This document shows, in pieces, positions 42,712 to 52,158 of a DNA stretch of 64,000 nucleotides. Position numbers and translations under genes: made by a program. The notes below the pieces were generated by a model. It was given only the letters and a program-made list of their open reading frames with translations, was not told the origin of the DNA and did not search any database. The stretch is from Cohnella algarum (GTDB lineage Bacteria > Bacillota > Bacilli > Paenibacillales > Paenibacillaceae). The DNA lies in contig NZ_JAFHKM010000002.1 of NCBI RefSeq assembly GCF_016937515.1, forward strand, positions 682,001 to 746,000, in the 5' to 3' direction. Every line of letters begins with the position of its first letter. Position 1 is the stretch's first letter.

Positions 42712-43950
42712 TTATTGCTCGTGCTTTTTCAGCAGGATGACCGCGTTGTGGCCGCCGAAGCCAAACGAATTGGACATGCCGATGCGCAAGGATGCGCTTC
42801 GGGCCTCGTTCGGCACGTAGTCGAGATCGCAGTCCGGATCGGGCTCCTCCTGATTGATCGTCGGCGGAACGATTCCCTCCTGCAGGCTTTTGACGAGCGC
42901 GATCGCCTGGGCGCCGCCGGCCGCTCCCAGCATATGGCCGGTCATCGATTTGTTCGCGGTAACCGGGATGCGAAACGCTCGCTCGCCGAACAGCTTCTTG
43001 ATCGCCGCCGTCTCGGATTTGTCCCCGAGTCCCGTGCCGGTCGCATGGGCGTTGATGACGTCGACGTCCCGCGAATCGAGGCCCGCTTCCCGAAGCGCCA
43101 TCTTCATCGCCTGGTACGCGCCGGCTCCTTCCGGATGGTTCGCCACCATATGGTAGGCGTCCGAGCTCGCCCCGTAGCCGATCACTTCCGCATGGATCCG
43201 GGCATTCCGCCGCAGCGCGTGGGACAGCGATTCGAGCACGACGATCCCGGCTCCCTCGGCCATGACGAACCCGTCCCGCTTCCCGTCGAACGGACGGCTG
43301 GCTTTGGACGGCTCGTCGTTCCGCGCCGACAAGGATGTCGCGTTCGCGAAGCTCGCCAGCGCGATTTCGGTCACCGCCGCCTCCGTTCCGCCCGCCACGA
43401 CCGCGTCGAGGCTTCCCGAACGAATCCAGCGCCACGCTTCCCCGATCGCCGTGTTGCCGATCGAACAGGCCGTTACCGGCGATATCGACGGTCCGGTAAG
43501 CCCGTACCGGATGCCGATCGTCGCCGCCGCCATATTCGAAATCATCATCGGCACGAGCGTCGGACTGACTCTCTCCGGCCCGCGGCCGCGCAGCGTGTCC
43601 GCTTGCCCGAGCAGCGTTTCGATGCCGCCGATCCCCGACCCGACGAAAACGCCCACCCGCTCCCGATCCGCAAGTTCCAGGTTCAGGCCGGAATCTCCGA
43701 GCGCCTGTTCCGCTGCGGCCAAAGCGAATTGCGTAAACCGATCCATCCTTCTCGCCTCTTTCGCGCCGAATCGCCCCGCGGCATCGAAATCCCGCACCAG
43801 GCCCGCGATTTTCGTTTTATGCCGCGACGTATCGAACGTATCGATCAGGGAAACGCCCGATTGTCCGCGAACCAGCCCGTCCCACAGCCGCTCGGGATCG
43901 TTGCCCAGCGGCGACACGACGCCCATCCCCGTAATGACGACTCTTTCCAT
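42712..43950 (-). CDS. fabF: Beta-ketoacyl-ACP synthase II (FabF)
   Basis: A 412-residue condensing enzyme that extends acyl-ACP with malonyl-ACP in fatty-acid synthesis. The catalytic Cys is in SPVTACSIGNTAIG, the two active-site His in VINAHATGTGLGD and NKSMTGHMLGAAG, and the C-terminal SFGFGGHNAVILL is typical. ATG at 43950 follows AAGGAGG. No other fab or polyketide gene is adjacent, and SPVTACSIG differs a little from the usual STACATG, so this may be a second, specialised FabF. It is transcribed away from an MmyB-type regulator that may sense fatty acids, with a long palindrome between them. Confidence 0.93.
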   Translation of the reverse strand: MERVVITGMGVVSPLGNDPERLWDGLVRGQSGVSLIDTFDTSRHKTKIAGLVRDFDAAGRFGAKEARRMDRFTQFALAAAEQALGDSGLNLELADRERVGVFVGSGIGGIETLLGQADTLRGRGPERVSPTLVPMMISNMAAATIGIRYGLTGPSISPVTACSIGNTAIGEAWRWIRSGSLDAVVAGGTEAAVTEIALASFANATSLSARNDEPSKASRPFDGKRDGFVMAEGAGIVVLESLSHALRRNARIHAEVIGYGASSDAYHMVANHPEGAGAYQAMKMALREAGLDSRDVDVINAHATGTGLGDKSETAAIKKLFGERAFRIPVTANKSMTGHMLGAAGGAQAIALVKSLQEGIVPPTINQEEPDPDCDLDYVPNEARSASLRIGMSNSFGFGGHNAVILLKKHEQ

Positions 43951-44009
43951 CGCTTATGCCTCCTTGTCGCTTCCTAATCGCATTAGATGATCGTAGTTTG
44001 TCACACTCG

Positions 44010-44060
44010 ATATCCTATTACAAGTTGTAGTTAATCCTAGTATAATAAGTAATAGGATAT
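44010..44060 (+). promoter_or_regulatory. Promoter flanked by a 12-bp perfect inverted repeat (fabF/regulator operator)
   Basis: ATATCCTATTAC (44010-44021) and GTAATAGGATAT (44049-44060) are perfect complements 27 bp apart. Between and overlapping them is a rightward promoter: -35 TTACAA (44018-44023), 17-bp spacer, -10 TATAAT (44041-44046). A dimeric regulator bound to both arms would cover the promoter. It lies in the divergent region between fabF and the MmyB-like gene, whose product is the obvious candidate. Confidence 0.75.
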
Positions 44061-44079
44061 AGAAGTGGTCTGGAGACCG

Positions 44080-44172
44080 GTCTCGGAATGGATCTGACAA
44101 TCGATCTGGAAGTGAATCTGAGCAATCGATCTGACAATCGATCCGGAAGCGGATCTGGCAATGGATCGCGGA
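44080..44172. repeat. Short direct repeats around GATCTGACAATCGATC
   Basis: Imperfect copies of AATCGATCTGACAATCGATC and TCTGGAAGTGAATCTG type units follow one another in the leader of the MmyB-like gene. Their irregular spacing (about 18-30 bp) distinguishes them from the 52-bp arrays. Function unknown. Confidence 0.55.
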
Positions 44173-44218
44173 AATACGGAACGATAGGCATTCGAACCCC
44201 AAAAAAGGAGAAACCCGA

Positions 44219-45082
44219 ATGAACCGGGAAACGAGATTAAAGGCGTTGTCGGAATTCCTCAAAACGAAACGGGCCAAAATCGCGCCCGAGGACGCCGGGT
44301 TCCCCGTCGGTTCGCGCCGCAGAACCCCGGGCTTGCGAAGAGAGGAGGTCGCCCAGCTGGCGGGCGTTAGCCCGACCTGGTACACGTGGCTGGAGCAGGG
44401 CCGGGACATTCGCGTTTCGGCTTCGGTCCTGAACTGCGTGGCGGCGGCGCTGCTGCTGAACGACGACGAGCGGAAGTATTTGTTTTCGCTGGCGCTGGAG
44501 GCCGGGAGCGGCGTTCCCGCGCTTGCGGAAGAGCCATCCGCGATCAGCCCCTCCCTGGAAATGATTTTGCGCGAGCTCCGGTACTGCCCGACGGTCATTT
44601 CCGACCGGCGCTGCCAGATCGTTGGCTGGAACGCCGCGGCCGCGTACGTGTTCCTCGATTTCGAGCGGCTCCCCCCGCAGGAGCGGAACATGATCCGGCT
44701 GCTCTTCGTCCGCAAGGAATTCCGGCGTCTCGCCGTCAACTGGGAGCATTTTGCCGGCGGGTTTTTGGCCATGTTCCGGGCCTATTACGGGCAGTACGTG
44801 CAGGACGAGTGGTACGAGCGGTTTATTGCCGAGATGAAGGAAAGCCATCCGGATTTCGGCGAATTGTGGGAGCAAGGTCAAGTCAGCTCCGCGCCGGACG
44901 TGGCTGTCGAATTCCGTCACGCGAAAGCCGGAAAAATGCTGTTTCACCTGACTTCGCTGCAAGTGCAGGGCAGCGCCGATTTGCGCTGCAGCGTATATAC
45001 GCCGGCCCCCGGCACCCCGACGGAAGCCAAGCTGAGGCGGCGAATGGAGCAAAAATCGGACGAATCCGTTTCCGCCGATTAG
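44219..45082 (+). CDS. XRE-family regulator with MmyB-like ligand-binding domain
   Basis: A 287-residue regulator. The N-terminal helix-turn-helix (REEVAQLAGVSPTWYTWLEQ) is the standard form of MmyB-type proteins, including the preceding RRRTPGLRREE. The C-terminal about 180 residues (ILRELRYCPTVISDRRCQIV ... NWEHFAGGFLAMFRA) form the PAS-like pocket; a homologue of this domain is known to bind a fatty acid. ATG at 44219 follows AAAAAAGGAG. It diverges from fabF and probably regulates it and itself through the palindrome at 44010-44060. The fatty-acid ligand is inference. Confidence 0.88.
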   Translation: MNRETRLKALSEFLKTKRAKIAPEDAGFPVGSRRRTPGLRREEVAQLAGVSPTWYTWLEQGRDIRVSASVLNCVAAALLLNDDERKYLFSLALEAGSGVPALAEEPSAISPSLEMILRELRYCPTVISDRRCQIVGWNAAAAYVFLDFERLPPQERNMIRLLFVRKEFRRLAVNWEHFAGGFLAMFRAYYGQYVQDEWYERFIAEMKESHPDFGELWEQGQVSSAPDVAVEFRHAKAGKMLFHLTSLQVQGSADLRCSVYTPAPGTPTEAKLRRRMEQKSDESVSAD

Positions 45083-45291
45083 GCCACCGGTCGTACCACA
45101 CGAAGTTATTGCCGCCATTCTTCATTAACGTTTTTTTCAAACAACGAGTTGGCTACTGACCTGTAATAAGCGGTTCCTGGAAGTGCGCGGCGGCTGACCC
45201 GTTTAGAAAAACAGACGACCGCTTTTTGGTTTTTGACCGGAAAGTGATCTCTGATTTTTCTGGAATGAATTCCTAACTCGTCTTGCCGAAA

Positions 45292-46182
45292 TCAAATCTC
45301 TCTCGTGTACATGTTCTGATCCTGCAATCGAATCAGTACTTTGCCAAAACGTCCGCCCTCCTGGATGACTACTTTGTCGGACGGATAGGCTTGCTCCAAA
45401 TAGCCGGCAATGATGTTCCGATTCCGCTCATCAACGGGCAGACGGTGATGGCCAAGCCAGGTCAGAGCTTCCTGCAACGCCGCTTCTCTGGAGACTTCCT
45501 TCGTCTTCGCTTCCCGCGTGATCAGCGATTCGTAGGCATAACCTTTCAAATACAGCAGATGCAGCAAATATCCCATCTCTTTAAGTTGCGTATGGCGAGG
45601 CTGATCAGTGATAAGCGGCCAAATTTCATTCACCAGGCTGTGCTCCCCTGGAATGACCGGCATACTGATATAACAGAACTTTCGAGCGCACTGGAGCACC
45701 TTCTCCACAATTCCCCAATTGCGAATGACCGGGCACATCGAGACAAAGACGAGATCGAAGGCCTCGTTCCAGCCCTCGGCCTCTACGTCAATAACTTCAA
45801 ACGGTACGGGTACAATTTTCACTTGATCTTCGGCGAAGTTCAAGATGTTTTCTTCCAGCAATTCGATCAGCGGGGGAGAAGTCTCTACGGCGGTTACACG
45901 AGCCCCTCGCTCCGCAAACGGTACGGAGAACACGCCCGATGCGGCGCCAATATCGAGCACGGAGGCATTCTCGAATTGGACGCCTTGTCCTTCCAGCCAG
46001 TTCATGATTCGTTTGGTTCGTTTCCTTCCCTCTTCGCTAAACGATTGTTCGTTGAACGTCTTGGCTTTGGGGTCAAAAGACCGGGTAGGATCAATTCCCT
46101 TCTGTTTCATCCGATTGATTATCGAATCGGACTCGTCTTTCCACGCTTTTTCCCAGTTTGCTGCATTAAAAAGATCGATCAT
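45292..46182 (-). CDS. Class I SAM-dependent methyltransferase
   Basis: A 296-residue methyltransferase. Motif I is ASVLDIGAASGVFSVPFAER (residues about 74-93), followed by the acidic ribose ligand in ARVTAVETSP and motif IV in FDLVFVSMCPV. The C-terminal 100 residues are not diagnostic. Substrate unknown. ATG at 46182 follows GGGGAA. A 57-base gap separates it from the decayed MFS gene upstream; both point left. No terminator is evident after the stop; the next 200 bases hold nothing recognisable. Confidence 0.87.
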   Translation of the reverse strand: MIDLFNAANWEKAWKDESDSIINRMKQKGIDPTRSFDPKAKTFNEQSFSEEGRKRTKRIMNWLEGQGVQFENASVLDIGAASGVFSVPFAERGARVTAVETSPPLIELLEENILNFAEDQVKIVPVPFEVIDVEAEGWNEAFDLVFVSMCPVIRNWGIVEKVLQCARKFCYISMPVIPGEHSLVNEIWPLITDQPRHTQLKEMGYLLHLLYLKGYAYESLITREAKTKEVSREAALQEALTWLGHHRLPVDERNRNIIAGYLEQAYPSDKVVIQEGGRFGKVLIRLQDQNMYTREI

Positions 46183-46239
46183 GAGTATTCCCCGCGCTTT
46201 CCTTATGGTTTGTGGATTCCCCTAAACGAGCGGCCTGAT

Positions 46240-47669
46240 TCATCCTGCCGCCTGTTCATGCTCCGGCGATTTCCCTTTACGAAGAAAAAGACCGAGTACA
46301 AACGCAACGAGGGCGATGAAGCCGCCGAAAATAAACGCATTGTTGATGCCCGCTGCGAGTCCGTTGGCAATTTCCGCTGGAGCCTGCGGATCGCTCGCCC
46401 CGCTCAAGTAATGCTTCTGTCCGCCCGACATAATACTGATGTACAGAGCTGTGCCGATTGCGCCGGACACCTGCTGCAGCGTATTCAAAATCGCTGTCCC
46501 GTGCAGTGCAGATGGTTTGGCAGTTGGTTGAGCCCGCTGTCTGTGCGGGCATCATGACTAGCGCTGAACCAGTCATTAGGGCGATGTGAACGACGACGAG
46601 GAACCCCGTGCTCGTCGTTTCATCGAATCGGGTGAATTGCCACAATGAGATGGCAACAATGGCCAGTCCGGGGATGATCGTTATGCGAGGTCCAAACTTA
46701 TCAAACAGCTTGCCTGAGATCGGAGCCATGAGCCCGTTCACAAACCCTCCAGGAAGCAGGATCAAGCCTGATTTAAATGCCGTTACCATGAGTACACCTT
46801 GCATAAATATTGGAAGCATGATCGCCGACGAGAAAAATGTCATCATTAGCACAAACATAAGCACCACGATAAGCGCAAATGTCGGATACCGGAAAGCACG
46901 TAAATCCATAACAGGTTCCTTTAACAATAACTGTCTCCACACGAACAGCAACAAGGAAACACTGCCTGCAGCGATCGTCCAGACGACTGCTGGTTCCGAC
47001 CAACCGCGTTCGCCGGCATTACTGAACCCATAAACGATTCCGCCGAAGCCGATTGTTGACAACACGATGGATAGGAGGTCCACTCGCGGTTTGGTGACTT
47101 TCGTCACATTCCTCAAGACAACGGCTCCTATAATAATGGAGAGCAGCGCAAACGGTAGTACAAGGTAAAATAGCCAGCGCCATGATAGTCCGTCAACGAT
47201 TAATCCTAATATAGTTGGGCCAATTGCCGGGGCGAACATGACGACGAGCCCAAAAATACCCATTGCACCCCCGCGCTTTTCCGGCGGATAAATGGTCATG
47301 ATAACGTTCATTACAAGCGGCATCAGCATGCCGGTTCCCATCGCTTGAATGATCCGCCCGACGAGCAGCACACCGAATTCCAGCGACACCGCCGAGGTCA
47401 CCGAACCGACGAAGAACAAACTCATCGCCGACAGAAATATTTGCCGGGTCGTAAACCATTGCTGCAGGATTGCCGTTACCGGAACAAGCACGCCAACAAC
47501 GAGCATATAGGCGGTGGAAAGCCACTGCCCCGTTGCAGCAGACACGCCAAACGATTTCATTAATTCGGGAAGGGCATTGCCCATTAAAGTCTCATTCAAA
47601 CCGGCGACAAACATGCCGATAATCAGAGCAAACATGATTGGGCCGCGTTATGTTATTTAAGTCGATCAT
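46240..47669 (-). pseudogene. EmrB/DHA2-type MFS exporter, multiple frameshifts
   Basis: Most of a 14-helix DHA2-type drug exporter is readable (IGMFVAGLNETLMGNALPEL, then WLSTAYMLVVGVLVPVTAIL), but at least three lesions break it. Near 47650 the true start MIDLNNITR is out of frame with GPIMFALIIG (two bases missing). Near 46535 one base is missing. At about 46500 a TGCAC duplication restores a third frame ending NTLQQVSGAIGTALYIS. The original ATG at 47669 overlaps the stop of the oxidoreductase remnant (ATGA), showing a former operon. With three independent lesions, decay is more likely than sequencing error. Confidence 0.85.
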
Positions 47670-48040
47670 CCTTTTTTCCCCCAAGCTTCTGTATTCAGGT
47701 TACTGTTTATGACCGCGGCGACAAGTGCGCCCCTCGAAGCTGCAGCTATAGCCTGATGCATTTGCGATGCTGCATCTCCGGGACTGTATACACCCGGAAC
47801 GTTCGTTTTTCCGAATTCATCGACAACGATCCCTCCCCATTCCGTGATCCCTCCGCAGTCCCGGAACGGCAAGCGATTGATCCTTCATGCCGACGGCAAA
47901 CAATATTTTTTTGCTTGTAAAAGTTTGTCCTTTCTCAGTCTTAACTTGAAACTGGCCGTCGGTTCCCACAATCGACACCGCCGTATCCGCCACGAACGAT
48001 ACGGTGGGGTAGGCGCTGATCTCCTCTTTTGCAATTCACC
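47666..48040 (-). pseudogene. FAD/NAD(P)-dependent oxidoreductase (thioredoxin-reductase-like) remnant
   Basis: The last about 60 codons (GGIVVDEFGKTNVPGVYSPG and AIAAASRGALVAAVI) match the C-terminus of thioredoxin-reductase-like flavoproteins with their GD motif. Further right, in another frame, KEEISAYPTVSFVADTAVSI leads to KKILFAVGMKDQSLAVPG from the middle of the same protein. The N-terminal FAD domain and a central piece are missing. It once sat in an operon with the MFS gene that overlaps its stop, and the Rrf2 regulator at 48142 probably controlled both. Confidence 0.78.
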
Positions 48041-48141
48041 GAAACTTACTGGGACTGATCCACATCGAGAAGCTTTTTATCCAACATAAAACCAAACCCC
48101 CATAGATCGATAATATCCATAATTAGATAACAAGAAGTGCA

Positions 48142-48636
48142 TTACTTCTTGTTTACCTCGTGGCTGCAACGCTTGAACGCCTCATTCAATACCGACTGAA
48201 TCGTATGTTCCTGCAAGTATTGGTGCAGATGCTGTTCCGCGCCGTTCATCACTTTTTCGACCAAACATTCGTTTTTTCTTGGACGTTTCTGATCCCGTTG
48301 TGCAGTCCCATCTTCCGCTAACAACCGATGTTGCCGCGAACTCGAATTCAAGCATTTAAATAACTGCTGTCTTCCTTCAATCACTTGAATCACATCCAGA
48401 AACGTAATCTGATCGGCCGGCCGTGCAAGCTCGTAACCACCGTTCACCCCCGGCATAGCACGTACGATTCCATCCTGCCTCAGCTTGGACATGATTTTGG
48501 ATAAATAGCTTTCGGAAACATCAAGTGCCCCAGATAATTCCTTGATCCCGACGTTGTTGCAACGCTCCGAGTGTCCCAGGTGAATTAAGGCGTGTAGGGC
48601 ATAATCTGTACTTTTGGAGAACTGCAAGTTTCCCAT
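48142..48636 (-). CDS. Rrf2-family transcriptional regulator
   Basis: About 164 residues. The N-terminal winged helix is typical (LQFSKSTDYALHALIHLG, VGIKELSGALDVSESYLSKI, then the wing PGVNGGYELARP). Rrf2 proteins often carry three cysteines for an Fe-S cluster or redox sensing; here Cys occurs at LFKCLNSS and in the tail (NECLVEKV, FKRCSHEV). The start is uncertain: ATG 48636 lies inside a GAGAAGAGAG purine run, and an ATG at 48657 or a TTG at 48627 are alternatives. The gene is intact although its likely targets, the flavoprotein and MFS genes, are decayed. Confidence 0.82.
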   Translation of the reverse strand: MGNLQFSKSTDYALHALIHLGHSERCNNVGIKELSGALDVSESYLSKIMSKLRQDGIVRAMPGVNGGYELARPADQITFLDVIQVIEGRQQLFKCLNSSSRQHRLLAEDGTAQRDQKRPRKNECLVEKVMNGAEQHLHQYLQEHTIQSVLNEAFKRCSHEVNKK

Positions 48637-48877
48637 CTCTCTTCTCATCAATATCATTAATATAGACCTGCGTTATCCATAATAAACGATTCAAATCCAA
48701 ATTGTAACGACATTCTTGATCCGAACTTCGCTTGTCATCAACTGTGTGCGGCTGTGAGCATACGGCGGGCGGAGATGAGCAGCCACGACACAACCGAAGC
48801 GGCAGCGTGCGCCTCCGGAGGAGGAGCGGTGAGCAAGGGTCTCCCTCGAAGCCGCCACGTCCTCCCGCTCGCCGCAA

Positions 48878-49873
48878 TTACCGCCCGTGCACGATGACGC
48901 CCTTGGCGACGTTCAGCATCGGATAGGCCCCCATCACTTGGGGAACCTCGTCCAGCGCAAACCGGTGGCTGACCAGCCCTTCCACGTCCACGGCCTTGCC
49001 GCGGATGAGGGCGATCGCTTCCTCGTGGGTGAACGGGTTGACGAACGACCCCATAATGCGCAGCTCTTTCGAGAAGATCGCATAAGGCGAAACGGAAATT
49101 TCCGTTTCCGGCGACGACACGCCGAACAGCAGCACCTGCCCGCCCTTGCGGGCAACGGCGAACGCCAGCTCCATCGATTGGCGGCGTCCGACGCATTCGA
49201 TGACGATGTCGGCCTTGCCGGCCCATGCCCGCACGGCCGCTTCGTCGTCCGCGCCCAGCGCCTCGAGCTGCCCGCGCTTGCCGGCCACGGGCTCGAAAAC
49301 GGCGACGCGCGCGGCCTGCTTGCGAACCAGCTGCAGAAACAGCTGGCCGATAAAGCCGCCGCCGATGATGACCGCGGTGCTGACCGGCCGCACGTCAAGC
49401 TTCTTGTAGCCGTGCAGCACGCAGCCGAGCGGCTCCACCAGCGCGCCCTCGACGTCGCTGACCTCGTCGGGCAGCAAATAGCAGTTGGCGGCGGGAACGT
49501 CGCACAGCTCGCCCATGCCGCCGTCGCGGGTGACGCCGACCGCCTGCAGACGGTCGCACAAATGCGGCCGGCCGTTCCGGCAAAATTCGCAGGCCCCGCA
49601 ATAAATGTTGGGATCGACCGACACCCGATCCCCGGCCTTGATGCCGACAACCCCGTCGCCGACTTCGATCACTTCCCCGGCCAGCTCGTGGCCGAGCACG
49701 ATCGGCGGACGGACGGCCGCCGAACCCGGATGGCCGTGGTAAATGTGCTGGTCCGTGCCGCAAATGCCGCACGCCCGAACCGCGATCCGCACTTCGCCGT
49801 GCTTTAGCGCCGAAAGAGGCCGTCCAACCTCCACCGTCATGTCCTGTTTTCCCCTCAACACCGCTGCGCGCAT
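48878..49873 (-). CDS. Zinc-dependent alcohol/polyol dehydrogenase (MDR family)
   Basis: A medium-chain dehydrogenase of 331 residues. The catalytic-zinc ligands are in RACGICGTDQH and VLGHELAGEV; the structural-zinc cysteines are in NIYCGACEFCRNGRPHLC; and the NAD-binding Gly motif is in AVIIGGGFIGQLFLQL. It is closest in layout to sorbitol/threonine dehydrogenase-type enzymes, so a sugar alcohol is a likely substrate. ATG at 49873 follows GGGGAGG by 9 bases. A palindrome GAAGCGCTTC at 49927-49936 in its leader is cre-like. Single gene. Confidence 0.9.
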   Translation of the reverse strand: MRAAVLRGKQDMTVEVGRPLSALKHGEVRIAVRACGICGTDQHIYHGHPGSAAVRPPIVLGHELAGEVIEVGDGVVGIKAGDRVSVDPNIYCGACEFCRNGRPHLCDRLQAVGVTRDGGMGELCDVPAANCYLLPDEVSDVEGALVEPLGCVLHGYKKLDVRPVSTAVIIGGGFIGQLFLQLVRKQAARVAVFEPVAGKRGQLEALGADDEAAVRAWAGKADIVIECVGRRQSMELAFAVARKGGQVLLFGVSSPETEISVSPYAIFSKELRIMGSFVNPFTHEEAIALIRGKAVDVEGLVSHRFALDEVPQVMGAYPMLNVAKGVIVHGR

Positions 49874-49926
49874 GCTCTGAGCCTCCCCGGCTGCATTTCC
49901 CTGTATGCGATAGCGCCCTCCGGCCG

Positions 49927-49936
49927 GAAGCGCTTC
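49927..49936. promoter_or_regulatory. Possible catabolite-responsive (LacI-type) operator
   Basis: The perfect palindrome GAAGCGCTTC in the context TTGAAGCGCTTCC resembles cre sites and lies 54 bases before the dehydrogenase start. A candidate -10 (TATACT, 50046-50051 leftwards) lies 110 bases further upstream with a TTGCGG at 15 bp. Confidence 0.4.
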
Positions 49937-50123
49937 AACGTTAAGCGTTAATCGTGCAATTCAACCGACTCTCGCTGCTTCCCGAACGCATCCAAATGGC
50001 ATGGCAAATCCGCGCCAGTCGTTATGCGGCCATAGGAACGAAATTAGTATAGCACGATTTGCGGAGCCGCAATAGCAGGTTCACGTTCGCCGCGCCCCGG
50101 GGTCGCTCCTGCCGCTATACCCG

Positions 50124-50834
50124 TCATTCCTCGAACAATTCCTTCAGCACGGCGTCCCTGTTTTCGAGAAAACGTCTCGTAATGACATAATGCAGCGTGT
50201 CCTCGTAGCGGATTTCTTGAATCGGCAAAGCGTCGAAATCGAGAATTTGGGCGTTCGGATACCCGAGCAGGATGGGGGAATGCGTGGCGATGATGAATTG
50301 AGCCTCTTTCTCCAAATCCTTGATGATATGGAGAAGCGCGAGCTGCCGGGCCGGCGAGAGCGCCGCTTCGGGCTCGTCCAGCAGGTAGATCGCTTTTTTT
50401 CCGAATCGGTTGGCGAACAGCGAAAGGAACGCCTCGCCATGGGATTGTTCGTGCAGCGAACGTCCGCCGTAGTAGCCCAGGCTTTGCGGCATCGTATCGA
50501 GATGGGAGGCGAAATGGTAAAACGTCTCGGCCCGCATGAAAAAGCCGTTCGTCACCTTCGGCAGCCAGGAAAGCCGGATGTGCTCCCCGAGCGCCGAATG
50601 CGAGGCTTCCACCTCGTACGCGTTGTTTCTGCCGCCGCCGGCCGTGTTGAACCCGCATTGGTATGCGATCGCCTCGAGCAGCGTGGATTTTCCCGAGCCG
50701 TTCTCTCCGACGAAAAACGTCACGTTGGCGCGGAACGAAAGCGTTTCGAGAGCCTTCACGGCCGGTATGGTAAAAGGGTATTCGTCCCGGGAAAAGCGGT
50801 CGCTTCTCAGCAATTGCAAGCTCTTCAAGTACAT
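50124..50834 (-). CDS. AAA family ATPase (small, ABC/SMC-type head)
   Basis: A 236-residue ATPase with Walker A VTFFVGENGSGKSTLLEAIA (residues about 38-57), an ABC-like signature region (LHEQSHGEAFLSLF), Walker B KKAIYLLDEPEAALSPA, and the switch His in QFIIATHSPILLGYPNA. This is the compact type found alone in many bacteria and in some anti-phage systems, but there is no nuclease partner here. ATG at 50834 follows GGAGGG. The stop is followed by 200 bases of non-coding leader of the dehydrogenase gene. Role unknown. Confidence 0.88.
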   Translation of the reverse strand: MYLKSLQLLRSDRFSRDEYPFTIPAVKALETLSFRANVTFFVGENGSGKSTLLEAIAYQCGFNTAGGGRNNAYEVEASHSALGEHIRLSWLPKVTNGFFMRAETFYHFASHLDTMPQSLGYYGGRSLHEQSHGEAFLSLFANRFGKKAIYLLDEPEAALSPARQLALLHIIKDLEKEAQFIIATHSPILLGYPNAQILDFDALPIQEIRYEDTLHYVITRRFLENRDAVLKELFEE

Positions 50835-50914
50835 CCGCGTCCCTCCGTTCCGCTCCGATCGGCGTTTTACTTGAAGATACGCGATCGCCGCGGAATTTTC
50901 AAGACCGCTTCCGC

Positions 50915-51448
50915 CTAGAACAAAATGACTCCGGCCGCCCCGGCCGCCAGCACGACCGCAAACGGCGACAGCTTGTACTTGATCATCGCCAGCAGGCTGC
51001 CGGCGGCGATGGCGAGGGTAAGAACGGTCGTCCAGGTGAAGACGGTGTCGCCCATGGCCGGAAATGCGAAATGAATCGCGGCGTAGGCGATCAGCCCGGC
51101 CACGATCGGCCGCAAGCCGTAGAAGGACGACTTCACCCATTTTTCCTCGCGGCGCCGGAACAAAAACGCCGAAACGAGCATGACGACGGCGAGCGAAGGC
51201 AGCACCATGCCCAGCGTCGCGAACGCCGCGCCCGCAAGTCCCGCCGTTTCGTAGCCGATCAGGGTGGCGCTGTTCGTGGCGATCGGTCCCGGCGCCATGC
51301 CGGCAAGCGAGACGGCCGTCTGATATTGCGCCTCGGTCAGCCATCCGTTCGCCGAAACCTCATGCTGAATAAGCGGAAGCACCGCGTACCCTCCGCCGAA
51401 CGAAACGAGTCCGATTTTCAAAAAAACCGCGAACAATTCCCAAAGCAT
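50915..51448 (-). CDS. Chromate transporter, second half-size subunit (ChrA family)
   Basis: A 177-residue membrane protein of the CHR family with about five helices. The family signature is clear: FFLKIG-like start (FAVFLKIGLVSFGGGYAVLP), SLAGMAPGPIATNSATLIGY, and a hydrophobic tail. CHR proteins export chromate or take up related anions; Firmicutes often use two short proteins instead of one long one, as here. It starts 30 bases after the stop of the first subunit. ATG at 51448 follows GAAGGA. Confidence 0.9.
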   Translation of the reverse strand: MLWELFAVFLKIGLVSFGGGYAVLPLIQHEVSANGWLTEAQYQTAVSLAGMAPGPIATNSATLIGYETAGLAGAAFATLGMVLPSLAVVMLVSAFLFRRREEKWVKSSFYGLRPIVAGLIAYAAIHFAFPAMGDTVFTWTTVLTLAIAAGSLLAMIKYKLSPFAVVLAAGAAGVILF

Positions 51449-51478
51449 CCGTCATCCCGTCCTTCGTTCGTCTTGTCG

Positions 51479-52117
51479 TCAAATGTAGTATTCGGGATAG
51501 TAGAGTTCCGCCTTGCCGCCGTTCGGGCCGTTTTTCTCCGTTTTTACGTTCAAGCCGAGCCGTTCCTTTCCTTTGACGAGAAGGATGCCGACGACCAGCC
51601 CGGCGAGCACGATGTAAACGGGATTCAAATTCGTCGCGAGCAGGACGGTCAGCGCCGCGACCGACACGACGGCCGTCGAAACGTCGAACACGGACGACTT
51701 TGCCATCCGGTAGGCCGCGAGCAGCATCAACGCGATGACCGCGCCCTGCACGCCGGTCAAGGCGGCCCGGACTTTTTCCGAGTCCCGGAACCGGACATAA
51801 GCGAGGCTGAGCGCGAGAACGATAAGAAACGTCGGCAAGGCGATTCCCGCCACGGCCGCGATCGCTCCCGATATTCCCGCCTTTCGGTAGCCGACGAACG
51901 CCGCCGCGTTGACGCCGACGCCTCCCGGCGCGGAGCCGGCGAGCGAGACGAGATCGGCCAGTTCCTTTTCCTCGATCCAGCCTTTCTTGTGCGCCACTTC
52001 GCGTTCGATCAGCGGCATCATCGCATAGCCTCCCCCGAACGTCGCCGGGCCGATCCGCAAAAACGTCCAAAAAAGCTGTCCGATCATTCCGAGCCGTTCT
52101 TTCCCTTTCGATGTCAT
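51479..52117 (-). CDS. Chromate transporter, first half-size subunit (ChrA family)
   Basis: A CHR-family membrane protein of 212 residues with the signature FLRIGPATFGGGYAMMPLIE and LAGSAPGGVGVNAAAFVGYR, followed by five or so hydrophobic helices and a charged C-terminal tail. It pairs with the gene at 50915. I chose ATG 52117, which follows AGGGGG by 9 bases; a frame reaching 52252 has no ribosome binding site and would cover the operators. Its promoter region contains direct copies of a 20-bp element shared with the divergent ROK regulator. Confidence 0.88.
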   Translation of the reverse strand: MTSKGKERLGMIGQLFWTFLRIGPATFGGGYAMMPLIEREVAHKKGWIEEKELADLVSLAGSAPGGVGVNAAAFVGYRKAGISGAIAAVAGIALPTFLIVLALSLAYVRFRDSEKVRAALTGVQGAVIALMLLAAYRMAKSSVFDVSTAVVSVAALTVLLATNLNPVYIVLAGLVVGILLVKGKERLGLNVKTEKNGPNGGKAELYYPEYYI

Positions 52118-52158
52118 GATCGTCCGCCCCCTTGTACTTGTACCTCTATTGTAACATC

